Source of the DNA: Bacillota bacterium
GTDB lineage: Bacteria; Bacillota; Clostridia; Lachnospirales; Lachnospiraceae
DNA: 64,000 nucleotides
Assembly: GCA_023442465.1 (NCBI GenBank)
Contig: JAEZZQ010000044.1
Coordinates: 26,324 to 90,323, forward strand
Reading direction: 5' to 3'
Positions 52,093 through 60,575 of the stretch are shown here, piece after piece; position 1 is the first letter of the stretch, and every line of letters begins with the position of its first letter. The notes beneath the pieces were generated by a model. It did not search any database. It saw nothing but the letters and a program-made list of their open reading frames with translations, and was not told where the DNA came from. The position numbers were made by a program, and so were the translations under genes.

Positions 52093-52488
52093 ATGTACCA
52101 ACAGCCGAAAAAATCGCCCTGGGGCGAAGTTGAAACCTGTGATATTCTTTGCCCCGGTGTATTCCTTGTAAGTACCGCCAGTCATGGCGGTACGCTTGTT
52201 TCCAACGAGGTGTCCGCTATGCTTTCCCCCGCCGCTCAAAAATGCGGTTTTCGGCATGGCGGATACCTTTGCTTTGAGGAAGATTCGCAGGAAAGTATTG
52301 TACTGCGGGAACTTCTGGACAAAAAGCTGTGGAGTATTCCTGACCGCATAAAAAATAAGACTGCCTTTGAAGAAAACATCAACAAGTCTATTCGGGAATA
52401 CAACCCGGACTATTGGCGGGTCAGGCAGGCCGGAATGGAGAAAGTTTCCACCCGGCAGGCTGTTCCGGCCCACAATGCTGAACGCTGA
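52093..52488 (+). CDS. DUF7007-like small ICE protein
   Basis: 131 aa: N-terminal PWGEVETCDILCPGVFLVSTASHGG, CGFRHGGYLCFEEDSQESIVLREL, then helical IREYNPDYWRVRQAG. This small alpha/beta protein family is found mostly on mobile elements; function unknown. ATG 52093 has AAAGGAGG 6 bases upstream. It ends VPAHNAER-stop, 2 bases before palindrome copy 9. Confidence 0.7.
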   Translation: MYQQPKKSPWGEVETCDILCPGVFLVSTASHGGTLVSNEVSAMLSPAAQKCGFRHGGYLCFEEDSQESIVLRELLDKKLWSIPDRIKNKTAFEENINKSIREYNPDYWRVRQAGMEKVSTRQAVPAHNAER

Positions 52489-52490
52489 CA

Positions 52491-52513
52491 CTTCGGGCCA
52501 ACTTGGCCCGAAG
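52491..52513. repeat. ICE palindrome copy 9
   Basis: Perfect form, 2 bases after a stop codon and 4 bases before AAAGGAGG of the PrgI gene. Confidence 0.9.
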
Positions 52514-52535
52514 TCAGAAAGGAGGATTTTACCCA

Positions 52536-52931
52536 TTGGCTTATGTAAGTGTACCAAATGACCTATCGAAAATAAAAACCAAAGTGGCGTTCAATCTTAC
52601 GAAACGCCAGCTTCTATGCTTCGGAGCGGCGGCGGTTATTGGCATACCTGCCTATCTGTTTGCCCGCTCTGCCATCGGCAATACGGGGGCTATGCTTTTG
52701 ATGATTGCCCTTATGCTCCCATGCTTTTTGATTGCCATGTACGAGCGTGACGGATTGCCTTTTGAAAAGGTAGTGAGGAATATCGTCCGCTCCAAATTCC
52801 TATGGCCCAGTACAAGACCATATCAGACCCAAAACATCTATGCTTATTTGAGCAACCCCGGAAAGGAGGTACAGCAGATTGACGCAAACAAGAAAAAGCC
52901 CGCCTGCTCCCGCCAAAAGCGGAAAGCGTAA
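52536..52931 (+). CDS. PrgI family conjugation protein
   Basis: 131 aa starting with TTG at 52536, with AAAGGAGG 10 bases upstream. Two membrane helices (LLCFGAAAVIGIPAYLFARSA; AMLLMIALMLPCFLIAMYE) after AYVSVPNDLSKIKTKVAFNLTKRQ, the PrgI signature. PrgI is the VirB3-like inner-membrane partner of VirB4. Its 3' end overlaps the VirB4 gene by 53 bases, so the two are translationally linked. Confidence 0.88.
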   Translation: MAYVSVPNDLSKIKTKVAFNLTKRQLLCFGAAAVIGIPAYLFARSAIGNTGAMLLMIALMLPCFLIAMYERDGLPFEKVVRNIVRSKFLWPSTRPYQTQNIYAYLSNPGKEVQQIDANKKKPACSRQKRKA

Positions 52932-55254
52932 ACAGCGTGGGCCGCAGTCGGCACAACAGACAATCCCCTACAAAGAAATGCTCCGGGACGGTATTTGTAA
53001 GGTGCGGGAGGGTTACTATACGAAAACCCTTTCCTATGAGGACATCAATTATTCCGTAGCGTCATCAGACGACCAAAGCACTATTTTTGATGGCTACTGT
53101 TCGTTCCTCAATTATTTTGACAGTGCCTTGCCCTTTCAGCTTTCTTTTATCAACCATCGCTCCCGGCCCGAAAACCAGTACACGGTAAACATTCCCCCGC
53201 AGGACGATGACTTTAATAATATTCGCAGAGAATTTACCGATATGCTGACCGGGCAGATTGCCAAAAGCAATAACGGCATTGTCCGCTCCAAATATATCAC
53301 GTTTGGGATTCATGCGGACGGGATCGGGACGGCCCGGCCACGCTTGGAGCGTATCGAAGCTGACATTGTGGGCAACTTCAAGAAACTTGGTGTGCAATCG
53401 GCTTCCCTCTCCGGGCGGGAACGTCTGGAAGTGATACACAGCCAGTTGCACCCCGGCGGTAAAGAACCATTCCGTTTTTCATGGGATATGATACCGAAAA
53501 CCGGCATGGGAACAAAAGATTTTATCGCCCCTACTTCATTTGATTTTCGGCAAAGCCGCTTTTTCCGTGTCGGGCAGACTTGGGGAGCCGCTATGTATAT
53601 GCAGATTATGGCTTCTGAACTTTCCGACAAACTGTTAGCGGAACTACTGGAAGTGGACGCAGAAATGACCATTACTATGCACGTTCAGACGGTAGACCAG
53701 ACAAAGGCAGTAAAAACGGTAAAAGCAAAATTAAGCGACATTGACCGTATGAAAATGGACGAACAAAAAAAGGCGGCACGTTCCGGGTATGACATTGATA
53801 TTTTACCACCCGATTTGCTGACATACAGCAAGGACGCAGCCGCTCTCTTATCGGATTTACAAAACCGCAATGAAAGAATGTTCCTGCTTACCTTTCTTGT
53901 GGTAAACACCGCACCCACAAGGCAACAGCTTGAAAACGATATTTTCACGGTGTCCGGCATTACGCAAAAGTACAACTGTTTTCTGAAGCGTCTGGATTTT
54001 CAGCAGGAACAAGGCTTTATGAGCAGCCTGCCGCTTGGGTATAACAGTATTGAGATACAGCGGGGAATGACAACGAGCAGTACCGCCATCTTCGTACCCT
54101 TTATGACGCAGGAGTTACGCATGGGCGGTCAGGCTCTTTACTATGGCATGAACGCCCTTTCTCACAATGTTATTATGGCAGACCGCAAAAAATTGAAATC
54201 TGCCAACGGTCTGTACCTCGGTTCTACTGGTTCGGGAAAATCCTTTGCGGCAAAAAGGGAACTTATTAACGTATTCCTTACCACAAAAGACCGAATTATC
54301 ATTGTAGACCCGATGGGCGAATATGCTCCACTGGTAAAAAGGCTTGGCGGAGAGGTTATCGACATTTCCCCGGACAGCCCACTTGGAAACTATATCAATC
54401 CAATGGATATACAAATAAACATGACCGATGAGGACAGTCCGCTTTCTATGAAAGCGGATTTTTTGCTATCCCTCTGCGAACTGATTTTAGGCGGTAAGGA
54501 CGGATTGCAACCCATTGAAAAAACAGTCATTGACCGCTGTGTACGCCTTGTGTACCGTGAACTTGCACTCGGTATCGGGGACGGAAAAATGCCACTTCTT
54601 CAAGACCTGTATGAAACTCTATGCCAACAGCCGGAGCCGGAAGCGAAACGGATTGCAACCGCTCTGGAACTTTACTGCACAGGTTCGCTTAACCTGTTCA
54701 ACCACCATACAAATGTGAGCCTTAATAAGCGTGTGGTGTGTGTGGTACTGAAAGGCATGGGTGAAAACCTCCGTAAAATTGCTATGCACATCACAAATGA
54801 ACTTGTGACACAGGCGGTCAATACCAATTTTGCGAATGGCCTTGCAACGTGGTGCTATTTTGATGAATTTCATATCCTCCTGCAAGACGTTTTGAGTGCC
54901 AGTTATTTTGTCCGTGTCTGGAAAATGCTGAGGAAAAAAGGCTGCATACCATCGGCCTTGACCCAAAATGTGAAAGACCTGCTTGCCAGTCGTGAAGTAG
55001 AAAATATCTTTGACAACAGCGACTTTATGATTCTATTGGCACAGGCACAAGCTGACCGGGTTATCCTCGCCCGGCAACTAGGCATTTCCGAACATCAGCT
55101 ATCCTATATCGCCCATAGCAATTCCGGGGAGGGGCTTTTGTTCTTTGGAAGTACGACGATTCCGTTTGTTGACCGCTTCCCGAAAAACACGGAGATTTAC
55201 CGCTTACTGACTACCCGCCCGGAGGATATAGCAAAGGAGGCCGCAAATGCGTGA
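52879..55254 (+). CDS. VirB4-like conjugation ATPase
   Basis: 791 aa. N-terminal VirB4 domain (about 30-400), then an ATPase: Walker A LGSTGSGKSFAAKRE, Walker B WCYFDEFHILLQD, followed by LRKKGCIPSALTQNVKDLL, the conserved Gln motif. It energises assembly of the mating channel (CD1110-like). Start TTG 52879 follows AAGGAGG by 9 bases. The last codons overlap the NlpC/P60 gene by 8 bases. Confidence 0.95.
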   Translation: MTQTRKSPPAPAKSGKRKQRGPQSAQQTIPYKEMLRDGICKVREGYYTKTLSYEDINYSVASSDDQSTIFDGYCSFLNYFDSALPFQLSFINHRSRPENQYTVNIPPQDDDFNNIRREFTDMLTGQIAKSNNGIVRSKYITFGIHADGIGTARPRLERIEADIVGNFKKLGVQSASLSGRERLEVIHSQLHPGGKEPFRFSWDMIPKTGMGTKDFIAPTSFDFRQSRFFRVGQTWGAAMYMQIMASELSDKLLAELLEVDAEMTITMHVQTVDQTKAVKTVKAKLSDIDRMKMDEQKKAARSGYDIDILPPDLLTYSKDAAALLSDLQNRNERMFLLTFLVVNTAPTRQQLENDIFTVSGITQKYNCFLKRLDFQQEQGFMSSLPLGYNSIEIQRGMTTSSTAIFVPFMTQELRMGGQALYYGMNALSHNVIMADRKKLKSANGLYLGSTGSGKSFAAKRELINVFLTTKDRIIIVDPMGEYAPLVKRLGGEVIDISPDSPLGNYINPMDIQINMTDEDSPLSMKADFLLSLCELILGGKDGLQPIEKTVIDRCVRLVYRELALGIGDGKMPLLQDLYETLCQQPEPEAKRIATALELYCTGSLNLFNHHTNVSLNKRVVCVVLKGMGENLRKIAMHITNELVTQAVNTNFANGLATWCYFDEFHILLQDVLSASYFVRVWKMLRKKGCIPSALTQNVKDLLASREVENIFDNSDFMILLAQAQADRVILARQLGISEHQLSYIAHSNSGEGLLFFGSTTIPFVDRFPKNTEIYRLLTTRPEDIAKEAANA

Positions 55255-57196
55255 GAACAGCCGGGGTGGCCCATCGGGCCGCTTGCGGTTTGAGAGTGAG
55301 GAAACGTCGGCAACTTCGGGTCAAGTTGGCCCGAAGTCAAAGCCGGGTGCAAAGGGCCGCAAACGATTTGTAAAAACCTGTGCTGACCCCAACAACTCCC
55401 CACCGATTCCGGAGGAAACGGATACTTCTTCGCTGATAGAGGATAGCCCTATCACTTCGGGCCATGTTGACCCGAAGTCGGGCAAATTCCGGCAAGACAG
55501 CAAAAAGCCCCGCCCCTCTGACCGTCTGCGGCAAGAGGGAGAATCCCCACCCGATGAAACCGTCCCCCATGACGGCCCCACTGATAAAAAGGCAACGAAA
55601 GATGGCAAGCGCATGGAGAAATCCAAACGACCTATGGAAAAGAACGGCGATAAATTGGAGAAAGCCCGTGATAGACTGGAAAATCAGAAACCTCTGAAAC
55701 GCCCCGGCCCGATAAAAACCATAGGCCGGGCGGCTGGTTATCAGACCCGCCTGTATGTGCATGGGAAAATCCGTGAGGGGGAGCGTGAAAATGTAGGCAT
55801 AGAAGCCGCCCACAAAGCGGAACTTGCCGGGGAGCATACCGTCCGGGGCAGTACACGTTTTGTTAAAAAGCGTATCCGTACCCGCCCGACCCGGCAGGTT
55901 CGCAAATGGGAGAAAAAGACCATCAACGCAAAAGCCGATTATGCCTACCGTCAGCTTGTACAGGAAAATCCCTCTTTGCAAAGCAACCCCATTTCCCGGT
56001 ATTTGCAAAAACAGCGGTTGAAAAAGCAATACCGCAAGCAGGCAAAAGGAACCGCAAAGGCGGCAAAGAAAACAGCCGTTACAGTGAAAAACATAGCCGG
56101 GGCCGCATGGAACTATCTTCGGAGCAATCCCAAAGTTATACTGATAATCGCCTGTGCGTTTCTGCTGATAATCGTCATGCAGTCCTGTGTGGCAGGGGTT
56201 ACTTCCATCGGAAACGGTTTGCTTGGTGCGGTGGGCGGCACTTCCTACGTTTCATCAGACAGCGAAATGCAGGGGGTGGAATCAGACTATACCGTACTGG
56301 AAAGCGGCCTGCGGGAAGAACTGGCTCATATTGAAAGGGATTATCCCGGCTATGACGAATACCGGTATTCGGTAGATGAAATCGGGCATGACCCTTTTGA
56401 GCTGGCTTCCTATCTGACCGCAAAATTCGGTGGATATAACTCGGCAAAGGTAAGGGCGGAATTACAATTCCTTTTGGAGCAGCAGTATCAACTTACCATT
56501 ACGGAAACCGTGAAAGTACGCTACCGTACAGAAACCCGGACAGATACATGGACAGAAACCGACCCTGAAACCGGGGAAACCACAACCCACTCTGACACCT
56601 ACACGGTGGAAGTTCCCTATGACTACTATATCCTCAATGTATCCCTACGCAATAAGTCATTGGGGGCTGTGGCTCTCGCCAATCTCGACCCGGAGCAGAC
56701 AGAACGCTATCTCGTCTACCAAAAGACCAAAGGCAACCGCCCTAATCTGTTTGAGGGCAATATCTACACCGCCGGAGAATACACCGATTATGACATACCG
56801 CCCGAAGCCTTAAACGATACAAGGTTTGCCGCCATGATTGCTGAAGCTGAAAAGTATCTCGGCTTTCCTTACGTTTGGGGCGGTTCCACTCCATCAACGT
56901 CCTTTGACTGTTCCGGCTTTGTGTGTTGGGTTATCAACAAATCCGGTGTTGGCAGCGTGGGAAGAACAACAGCACAAGGCATTTTCAACCTGTGTGCAAA
57001 AATTCCCCCCGGCGAAGCAAAGCCCGGCGACATTATCTTTTTCACTGGAACCTATGACAGTTCCGGGCCGGTATCGCACGTTGGGATTTATGTAGGCAAT
57101 GGCATGATGATTCACTGTGGCAACCCTATCAGCTATGCTTCCACCAATAGCCGGTATTGGACAGAACATTTTTACGCCTTTGGGCGGTTGAATTAA
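55247..57196 (+). CDS. NlpC/P60 cell-wall hydrolase of the conjugation system
   Basis: 649 aa: a basic, Pro/Lys-rich cytoplasmic part (1-285), one membrane helix (about 297-315, KVILIIACAFLLIIVMQSCVA), an extracellular helical domain, and a C-terminal NlpC/P60 peptidase with catalytic Cys in STSFDCSGFVCW and His in GPVSHVGIYVG. It opens peptidoglycan for the mating channel (CD1108-like). Two palindrome copies (10 and 11) lie within its cytoplasmic part in the same frame, giving TSGQVGPKS and TSGHVDPKS about 45 residues apart. They look like tolerated insertions in a disordered region. Confidence 0.9.
   Translation: MRENSRGGPSGRLRFESEETSATSGQVGPKSKPGAKGRKRFVKTCADPNNSPPIPEETDTSSLIEDSPITSGHVDPKSGKFRQDSKKPRPSDRLRQEGESPPDETVPHDGPTDKKATKDGKRMEKSKRPMEKNGDKLEKARDRLENQKPLKRPGPIKTIGRAAGYQTRLYVHGKIREGERENVGIEAAHKAELAGEHTVRGSTRFVKKRIRTRPTRQVRKWEKKTINAKADYAYRQLVQENPSLQSNPISRYLQKQRLKKQYRKQAKGTAKAAKKTAVTVKNIAGAAWNYLRSNPKVILIIACAFLLIIVMQSCVAGVTSIGNGLLGAVGGTSYVSSDSEMQGVESDYTVLESGLREELAHIERDYPGYDEYRYSVDEIGHDPFELASYLTAKFGGYNSAKVRAELQFLLEQQYQLTITETVKVRYRTETRTDTWTETDPETGETTTHSDTYTVEVPYDYYILNVSLRNKSLGAVALANLDPEQTERYLVYQKTKGNRPNLFEGNIYTAGEYTDYDIPPEALNDTRFAAMIAEAEKYLGFPYVWGGSTPSTSFDCSGFVCWVINKSGVGSVGRTTAQGIFNLCAKIPPGEAKPGDIIFFTGTYDSSGPVSHVGIYVGNGMMIHCGNPISYASTNSRYWTEHFYAFGRLN
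55314..55336. repeat. ICE palindrome copy 10 (inside CDS)
   Basis: Core TCAAGTTGG, within codons 23-30 of the NlpC/P60 gene, read as TSGQVGPK. Confidence 0.9.
55455..55477. repeat. ICE palindrome copy 11 (inside CDS)
   Basis: Core CCATGTTGA as in copy 8, within the NlpC/P60 gene, read as TSGHVDPK. Confidence 0.9.
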
Positions 57197-57214
57197 CAGA
57201 AACGGAGGGATATT

Positions 57215-57475
57215 TTGAACGCAAAAATTGAACGTGTGAAAAAGGAAATCGACAAGACCAAAGAAAAAATCAGCGAATTTCAAGCCAAACTGCGGGAATT
57301 GGAGAAGCAGAAAACCGAGTTTGAAAATATGGAAATTGTAGAGGCGGTGCGTGGCATGGATATTTCCCTTGCGGATCTCGCCGCCTTGCTGAAAACCGCA
57401 AAGACTGGCGGTGCTGCTTCGGGCCAACTTGGCCCGAAGTCAACCAATCAAGAACAGGAGGAAACAGAAGAATGA
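57215..57475 (+). CDS. DUF4315 family coiled-coil protein
   Basis: 86 aa from TTG 57215 with CGGAGGG 5-6 bases upstream. Residues 1-50 are one long coiled coil (KIERVKKEIDKTKEKISEFQ), typical of DUF4315 in Tn1549-type elements. Its C-terminal extension AASGQLGPKST is encoded by palindrome copy 12. The last codons overlap the next gene. Role unknown. Confidence 0.85.
   Translation: MNAKIERVKKEIDKTKEKISEFQAKLRELEKQKTEFENMEIVEAVRGMDISLADLAALLKTAKTGGAASGQLGPKSTNQEQEETEE
57417..57439. repeat. ICE palindrome copy 12 (inside CDS)
   Basis: Perfect form inside the DUF4315 gene, read in the same frame as copies 10, 11 and 13 (SGQLGPK). Confidence 0.9.
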
Positions 57476-58107
57476 AAAAATATCGTATGATGGCGGCGCT
57501 ATGCGTCGCCTTTTTGCTGACTATCTCTTTTAGTACCGTGGCCTATGCCGGAGGTGGGGAACCCACCCCGGAGCCAACGGAAACCCCGGCCCCGGAGCCG
57601 ATAGCCGCCCCCAATCCCTTTACGCCTGCCGGAACGGGAACGGTGGTTGATAATGCTACCGATGGGGATGGAAAAGAGTTCTTTACCATTATGACCCCAA
57701 ATGAAAATGTATTTTATCTTGTGATTGACCGTCAGAGGGAGCAGGAAAACGTGTACTTCCTCAATGCGGTAACGGAAAAAGACTTGATGGCTCTTGCGGA
57801 GCAGTCCGAGGAACCGGAAGAAGTGGCCCCGACACCCCCTGTCACTCCCGAACCGACACCGGAGCCGATTCCCGAACCCACCTCGGAACCGGAAAAAAGC
57901 GGCAACATGGGTATGATGATTTTTGTTGCCCTTGCGATATTGGTTGGCGGTGGAGCCGGGTACTACTTTAAGATTTACCGCCCGAAGCAGGAGCAGGCCG
58001 CTTCCGCAGACGATGATTACAGCGAATATGAAAATGACCCTTATGATGAACAGGAGGACGATACCCCGCCGTGGGACACCGACGAAAGCACCGGGGAGGA
58101 CGAGTAA
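57472..58107 (+). CDS. CD1107/DUF4366-like secreted membrane-anchored protein
   Basis: 211 aa: signal peptide (MAALCVAFLLTISFSTVAYA), a Pro/Glu/Thr spacer (TPEPTETPAPEPIA), a small extracellular domain (KEFFTIMTPNENVFYLVIDRQ), a second Pro-rich spacer, a membrane helix (MGMMIFVALAILVGGGAGYYF) and an acidic cytoplasmic tail. Probably part of the surface-exposed mating apparatus. ATG overlaps the previous gene's stop region. Confidence 0.85.
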   Translation: MKKYRMMAALCVAFLLTISFSTVAYAGGGEPTPEPTETPAPEPIAAPNPFTPAGTGTVVDNATDGDGKEFFTIMTPNENVFYLVIDRQREQENVYFLNAVTEKDLMALAEQSEEPEEVAPTPPVTPEPTPEPIPEPTSEPEKSGNMGMMIFVALAILVGGGAGYYFKIYRPKQEQAASADDDYSEYENDPYDEQEDDTPPWDTDESTGEDE

Positions 58108-58307
58108 TGAACTTTACCAACAGCCCCTACGAAAAAATGATGAAGCAGAAGCCCCGTCCCTCACGTCAGAAATCGCAGAAACCGCCGAAAGGCTCCTCTT
58201 GCCGGGATTGCAATTATTGGAATGGCATTTCCTGCGTGGGTGTTTGCTACCGGGATTTGATTATTTCACGGAGGGAGGCAACTTCGGGCCAACATGGCCC
58301 GAAGTAA
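58107..58307 (+). CDS. Small Cys-rich protein with palindrome-derived C-terminus
   Basis: 66 aa, ATG overlapping the previous stop (TAATGA). Basic N-terminus, then CRDCNYWNGISCVGVC, a four-Cys cluster that could hold zinc. Palindrome copy 13 supplies the last residues (ATSGQHGPK) and TAA. Family not recognised. Confidence 0.6.
   Translation: MNFTNSPYEKMMKQKPRPSRQKSQKPPKGSSCRDCNYWNGISCVGVCYRDLIISRREATSGQHGPK
58282..58304. repeat. ICE palindrome copy 13 (end of CDS)
   Basis: Core CCAACATGG. It forms the C-terminal codons of the small Cys-rich gene, 9 bases before the next ATG. Confidence 0.9.
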
Positions 58308-58313
58308 CCGCCT

Positions 58314-58697
58314 ATGGAAACAGACAGAGCATTGCCCCGTGAACTGACCCGCCATGAAAGAGCAACGATCCGCAGGCTTGTGGTTGGTATGTGTGCTAAC
58401 TATGACGGAGAACATTGCTGCTTGCCACTGGATTACGGTAGGTGCTATATGCTTGATAAGTGGTGGACGGGTTGCTACTGCAAGTATTTTGAAAAGGCTG
58501 TTCTTCCTCTGAACCCAGTTTTAGAATCCACACTGACAGGCCAATCCTACCTTGCCAGAAAAACCTGCCCTGTCTGCGGCAACGTATTTCTTCCAGTGAC
58601 AAGCCAGACATATTGTTCCGAGCGTTGCCGGGACGAGGGCAACCGCCGCAGGAGCCGGGACCGTATGAGGAAAAAGCGGCAAAAATCAAGGGTATAG
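58314..58697 (+). CDS. Cysteine-rich VLP-type protein
   Basis: 127 aa with two Cys clusters: CANYDGEHCCLPLDYGRCYML and CYCKYFEKAVLPL, then a zinc-ribbon-like CPVCGNVFLPVTSQTYCSERC. A helix rich in Arg/Lys (RRRSRDRMRKKRQK) ends it. These proteins accompany the mobilisation genes of Tn1549-like elements and could bind nucleic acid. Good match in position and motif; function unknown. Confidence 0.82.
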   Translation: METDRALPRELTRHERATIRRLVVGMCANYDGEHCCLPLDYGRCYMLDKWWTGCYCKYFEKAVLPLNPVLESTLTGQSYLARKTCPVCGNVFLPVTSQTYCSERCRDEGNRRRSRDRMRKKRQKSRV

Positions 58698-58717
58698 TGT
58701 TACGATGTTCACTGAAA

Positions 58718-58740
58718 AAAGCCACGGTTTCCGTGGCTTT
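58718..58740 (+). terminator. Hairpin after the Cys-rich gene
   Basis: GCCACGG-TTT-CCGTGGC (58721-58737) with A-run before and TTT after. Probable terminator of the transfer operon's first half. Confidence 0.65.
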
Positions 58741-58829
58741 CCGGCTCCCGTTTTAAGGGGAGAGGGATAAATGTCCGCTACCCCTTAAAATAGGGGGAAC
58801 TTCGTAACATTGTGAAACAAACAATAGCA

Positions 58830-58852
58830 CTTCGGGCCAACTTGACCCAAAG
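58830..58852. repeat. ICE palindrome copy 14 (diverged)
   Basis: Core CCAACTTGA and right arm CCCAAAG: the most diverged copy. Five bases before GAAAGGAG of the next gene. Confidence 0.8.
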
Positions 58853-58873
58853 TTATGAAAGGAGCGATTTTCT

Positions 58874-59059
58874 ATGCAGGAAAAAGACAACTATTTGAGA
58901 AATGCAGAACTCTCCACCGAGCAAAATTATAACATGATTGATGGGATTCCCAATAATGCCCCTCTGCCTGTGCCGCAGGCCCGCCTGGAGGAAAGACCAA
59001 AAGACCGGGTAAAGGAGCCACCGGCAAAGCGAAGAAGCCGGGAACGAGAGGACAGGTGA
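58874..59059 (+). CDS. Small basic protein upstream of mobC
   Basis: 61 aa: N-terminal acidic/polar part MQEKDNYLRNAELSTEQNYN, then a Pro/Arg/Lys-rich tail (ERPKDRVKEPPAKRRSRER). GAAAGGAG 9-10 bases before ATG. Its stop overlaps the MobC start (GTGA), so the two are translated together. It may be a relaxosome accessory; family not recognised. Confidence 0.65.
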   Translation: MQEKDNYLRNAELSTEQNYNMIDGIPNNAPLPVPQARLEERPKDRVKEPPAKRRSREREDR

Positions 59060-59403
59060 GCCAACGAAAGCGCAGACGGGGCGTTCCTCTCTATGTGTGG
59101 GTGAGCGAAGAAGAATATACTGCCATTCAACAGCGCATGGAAGAAGTAGGAACACAAAATTTGAGTGCCTATATCCGCAAGATGGCTCTTAACGGTTATG
59201 TGCTTCATGTTGACCTTGCGCCTGTGCGTGAACTGGTTTCCCTGCAACGCAGATGTGCAAACAACCTCAATCAGATTGCTATTCACGCCAATACCTATGG
59301 CATATACCCGTCTGAAATATCGGCCTTGCAAAAAGACTATGCCGAACTGTGGAGCCGGGTTTCCGATGTTCTCAAAGAACTTGCGGCGGTTACAGCTTTA
59401 TAA
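59056..59403 (+). CDS. mobC: Relaxosome protein MobC
   Basis: 115 aa from GTG 59056. N-terminal ribbon-helix-helix-like DNA-binding part (RRGVPLYVWVSEEEYTAIQQRMEE), LSAYIRKMALNG, then the MobC motif LQRRCANNLNQIAIHANTYG. It binds near oriT and helps the relaxase open the DNA. The relaxase gene follows 1.2 kb downstream, separated by three small genes, so oriT is probably nearby. Confidence 0.9.
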   Translation: MSQRKRRRGVPLYVWVSEEEYTAIQQRMEEVGTQNLSAYIRKMALNGYVLHVDLAPVRELVSLQRRCANNLNQIAIHANTYGIYPSEISALQKDYAELWSRVSDVLKELAAVTAL

Positions 59404-59456
59404 AAAATGGGGAGCGGCGGCACTCTGCCGACGCTCCCTTATTTTTTGTTAGAACA

Positions 59457-59675
59457 CTATGGTTTTGCCATATCCGCTATGTAGGCAATGACTTCTTCGG
59501 GAGTTGGTTTCTCCCCTCTGCGTGGTATGGTTTCCCAAAATGCCAGTGCTTTGGGTTCGGAACTTTTCATGCCCTCTGCTATGGCAATTTCAATTTCACG
59601 GCGCACCTCTCCCTCACTGATACCTTTCTGCTTGGCAAGGTTTTTTATTGCCCTTTTCGCTTTTCCAATATCCAT
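59457..59675 (-). CDS. Spo0A C-terminal-like/DUF small protein
   Basis: 72 aa on the opposite strand. ATG 59675 is preceded by AAGGAGAG. It is helical: AKRAIKNLAKQKGISEGEVRREIEIAIAEG resembles part of the Spo0A effector domain as annotated in similar element proteins, followed by FWETIPRRGEKPTPEEVIAYI. Probably a small DNA-binding or regulatory protein, divergent from the XRE gene. Confidence 0.65.
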   Translation of the reverse strand: MDIGKAKRAIKNLAKQKGISEGEVRREIEIAIAEGMKSSEPKALAFWETIPRRGEKPTPEEVIAYIADMAKP

Positions 59676-59808
59676 TGTTTTCTCTCTCCTTTTCGTTGGT
59701 ATGTGCAAGATGTCTAATTAGACTTGTTAGAACTTACTTTTCTATTCTACTTAGTACATACTATATATGTCAACCATGTGGAGAATTTACATGGAGAGGA
59801 GGGCTTTA

Positions 59809-60048
59809 ATGGAATACGGAACAATTAGAATTAAACTGGATGAATTAATTGAACAAAGAGGTTTCAGTAAGAACAAACTAAGCCATAAAGCAGAAATGCA
59901 GCGTACTCAACTTAACAATTATTGCAACAATACTATAAGCAGGTTGGATATTGATGTTCTGGCCCGGTTATGTACGGTGCTTGATTGTGAGATTGGCGAC
60001 TTGTTGGAGTTTGTACCATCAGACAATAAGAATACAGAGCAGAAATAA
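59809..60048 (+). CDS. XRE/Cro-type small regulator
   Basis: 79 aa: one helix-turn-helix domain (IKLDELIEQRGFSKNKLSHKAEMQRTQLNNYCNN) followed by RLDIDVLARLCTVLDCEIGDLLEF, the YozG-like short Cro/C1 type. ATG 59809 follows GGAGGG by 6 bases. Divergent from the Spo0A-like gene, with AT-rich promoter sequence between them (TACTATATATG). It could control transfer or mobilisation genes. Confidence 0.88.
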   Translation: MEYGTIRIKLDELIEQRGFSKNKLSHKAEMQRTQLNNYCNNTISRLDIDVLARLCTVLDCEIGDLLEFVPSDNKNTEQK

Positions 60049-60095
60049 AGTAGATGCGATGGCCTCACAAGGGCAATCGCACCTACTTTATTTTT
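60046..60095 (+). terminator. Terminator of the XRE gene
   Basis: TAAAGTAGaTGCGAT (60046-60060) pairs with ATCGCAcCTACTTTA (60076-60090), then five T. It begins inside the stop codon. Confidence 0.88.
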
Positions 60096-60099
60096 GCCA

Positions 60100-60122
60100 C
60101 TTCGGGCCAACTTGCCCCGAAG
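60100..60122. repeat. ICE palindrome copy 15
   Basis: Core CCAACTTGC with one mismatch in the right half. It follows the XRE terminator by 5 bases. Confidence 0.85.
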
Positions 60123-60232
60123 TCTAAAGACGAGATTTCTGTCACCTCGACAACATTGTTGTACCCTTTGGGACATGGTAAAATATAGGTAGGAATAAAC
60201 TTTACAATCCTACCATGAAAGGAGCCTTTTTT

Positions 60233-60526
60233 ATGAATATAATAGGAAAAATCATAGCAATACCGTTTGCAATCGTGCTGACACTGTTCGGTGCAATCAT
60301 TCGCTTTCTGTTCTGCTTTGCGTCAAGCATTCTTACCGTCCTATCGGGGATTTTAGGCTTGCTCTCGATTGCCATGTTTGTCACAGGTGTAACGCTCAAT
60401 AACTGTATATGGGTCATGGTGTTTGCTTTCCTGCTCTCTCCTTTTGGAATACAGGCGATTGCGGAATGGCTAATAAATGGTATAGAGGGATTAGGCAACC
60501 GGCTTCAGCTTTACATTATGGGATAG
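60233..60526 (+). CDS. CD1845-like small membrane protein
   Basis: 97 aa with three hydrophobic helices (IIAIPFAIVLTLFGAIIRFLF; SILTVLSGILGLLSIAMFV; IWVMVFAFLLSPFGI) and end WLINGIEGLGNRLQ. It matches the CD1845-like family located before relaxase genes in such elements. GAAAGGAG 8-9 bases before ATG. Function unknown. Confidence 0.8.
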   Translation: MNIIGKIIAIPFAIVLTLFGAIIRFLFCFASSILTVLSGILGLLSIAMFVTGVTLNNCIWVMVFAFLLSPFGIQAIAEWLINGIEGLGNRLQLYIMG

Positions 60527-60552
60527 AGATAAAAACAGAATGGTCAAATCAA

Positions 60553-60575
60553 CTTCGGGTCAACTTGGCCCGAAG
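60553..60575. repeat. ICE palindrome copy 16
   Basis: Common form; 14 bases before GAAAGGAGG of the relaxase gene. Confidence 0.9.
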
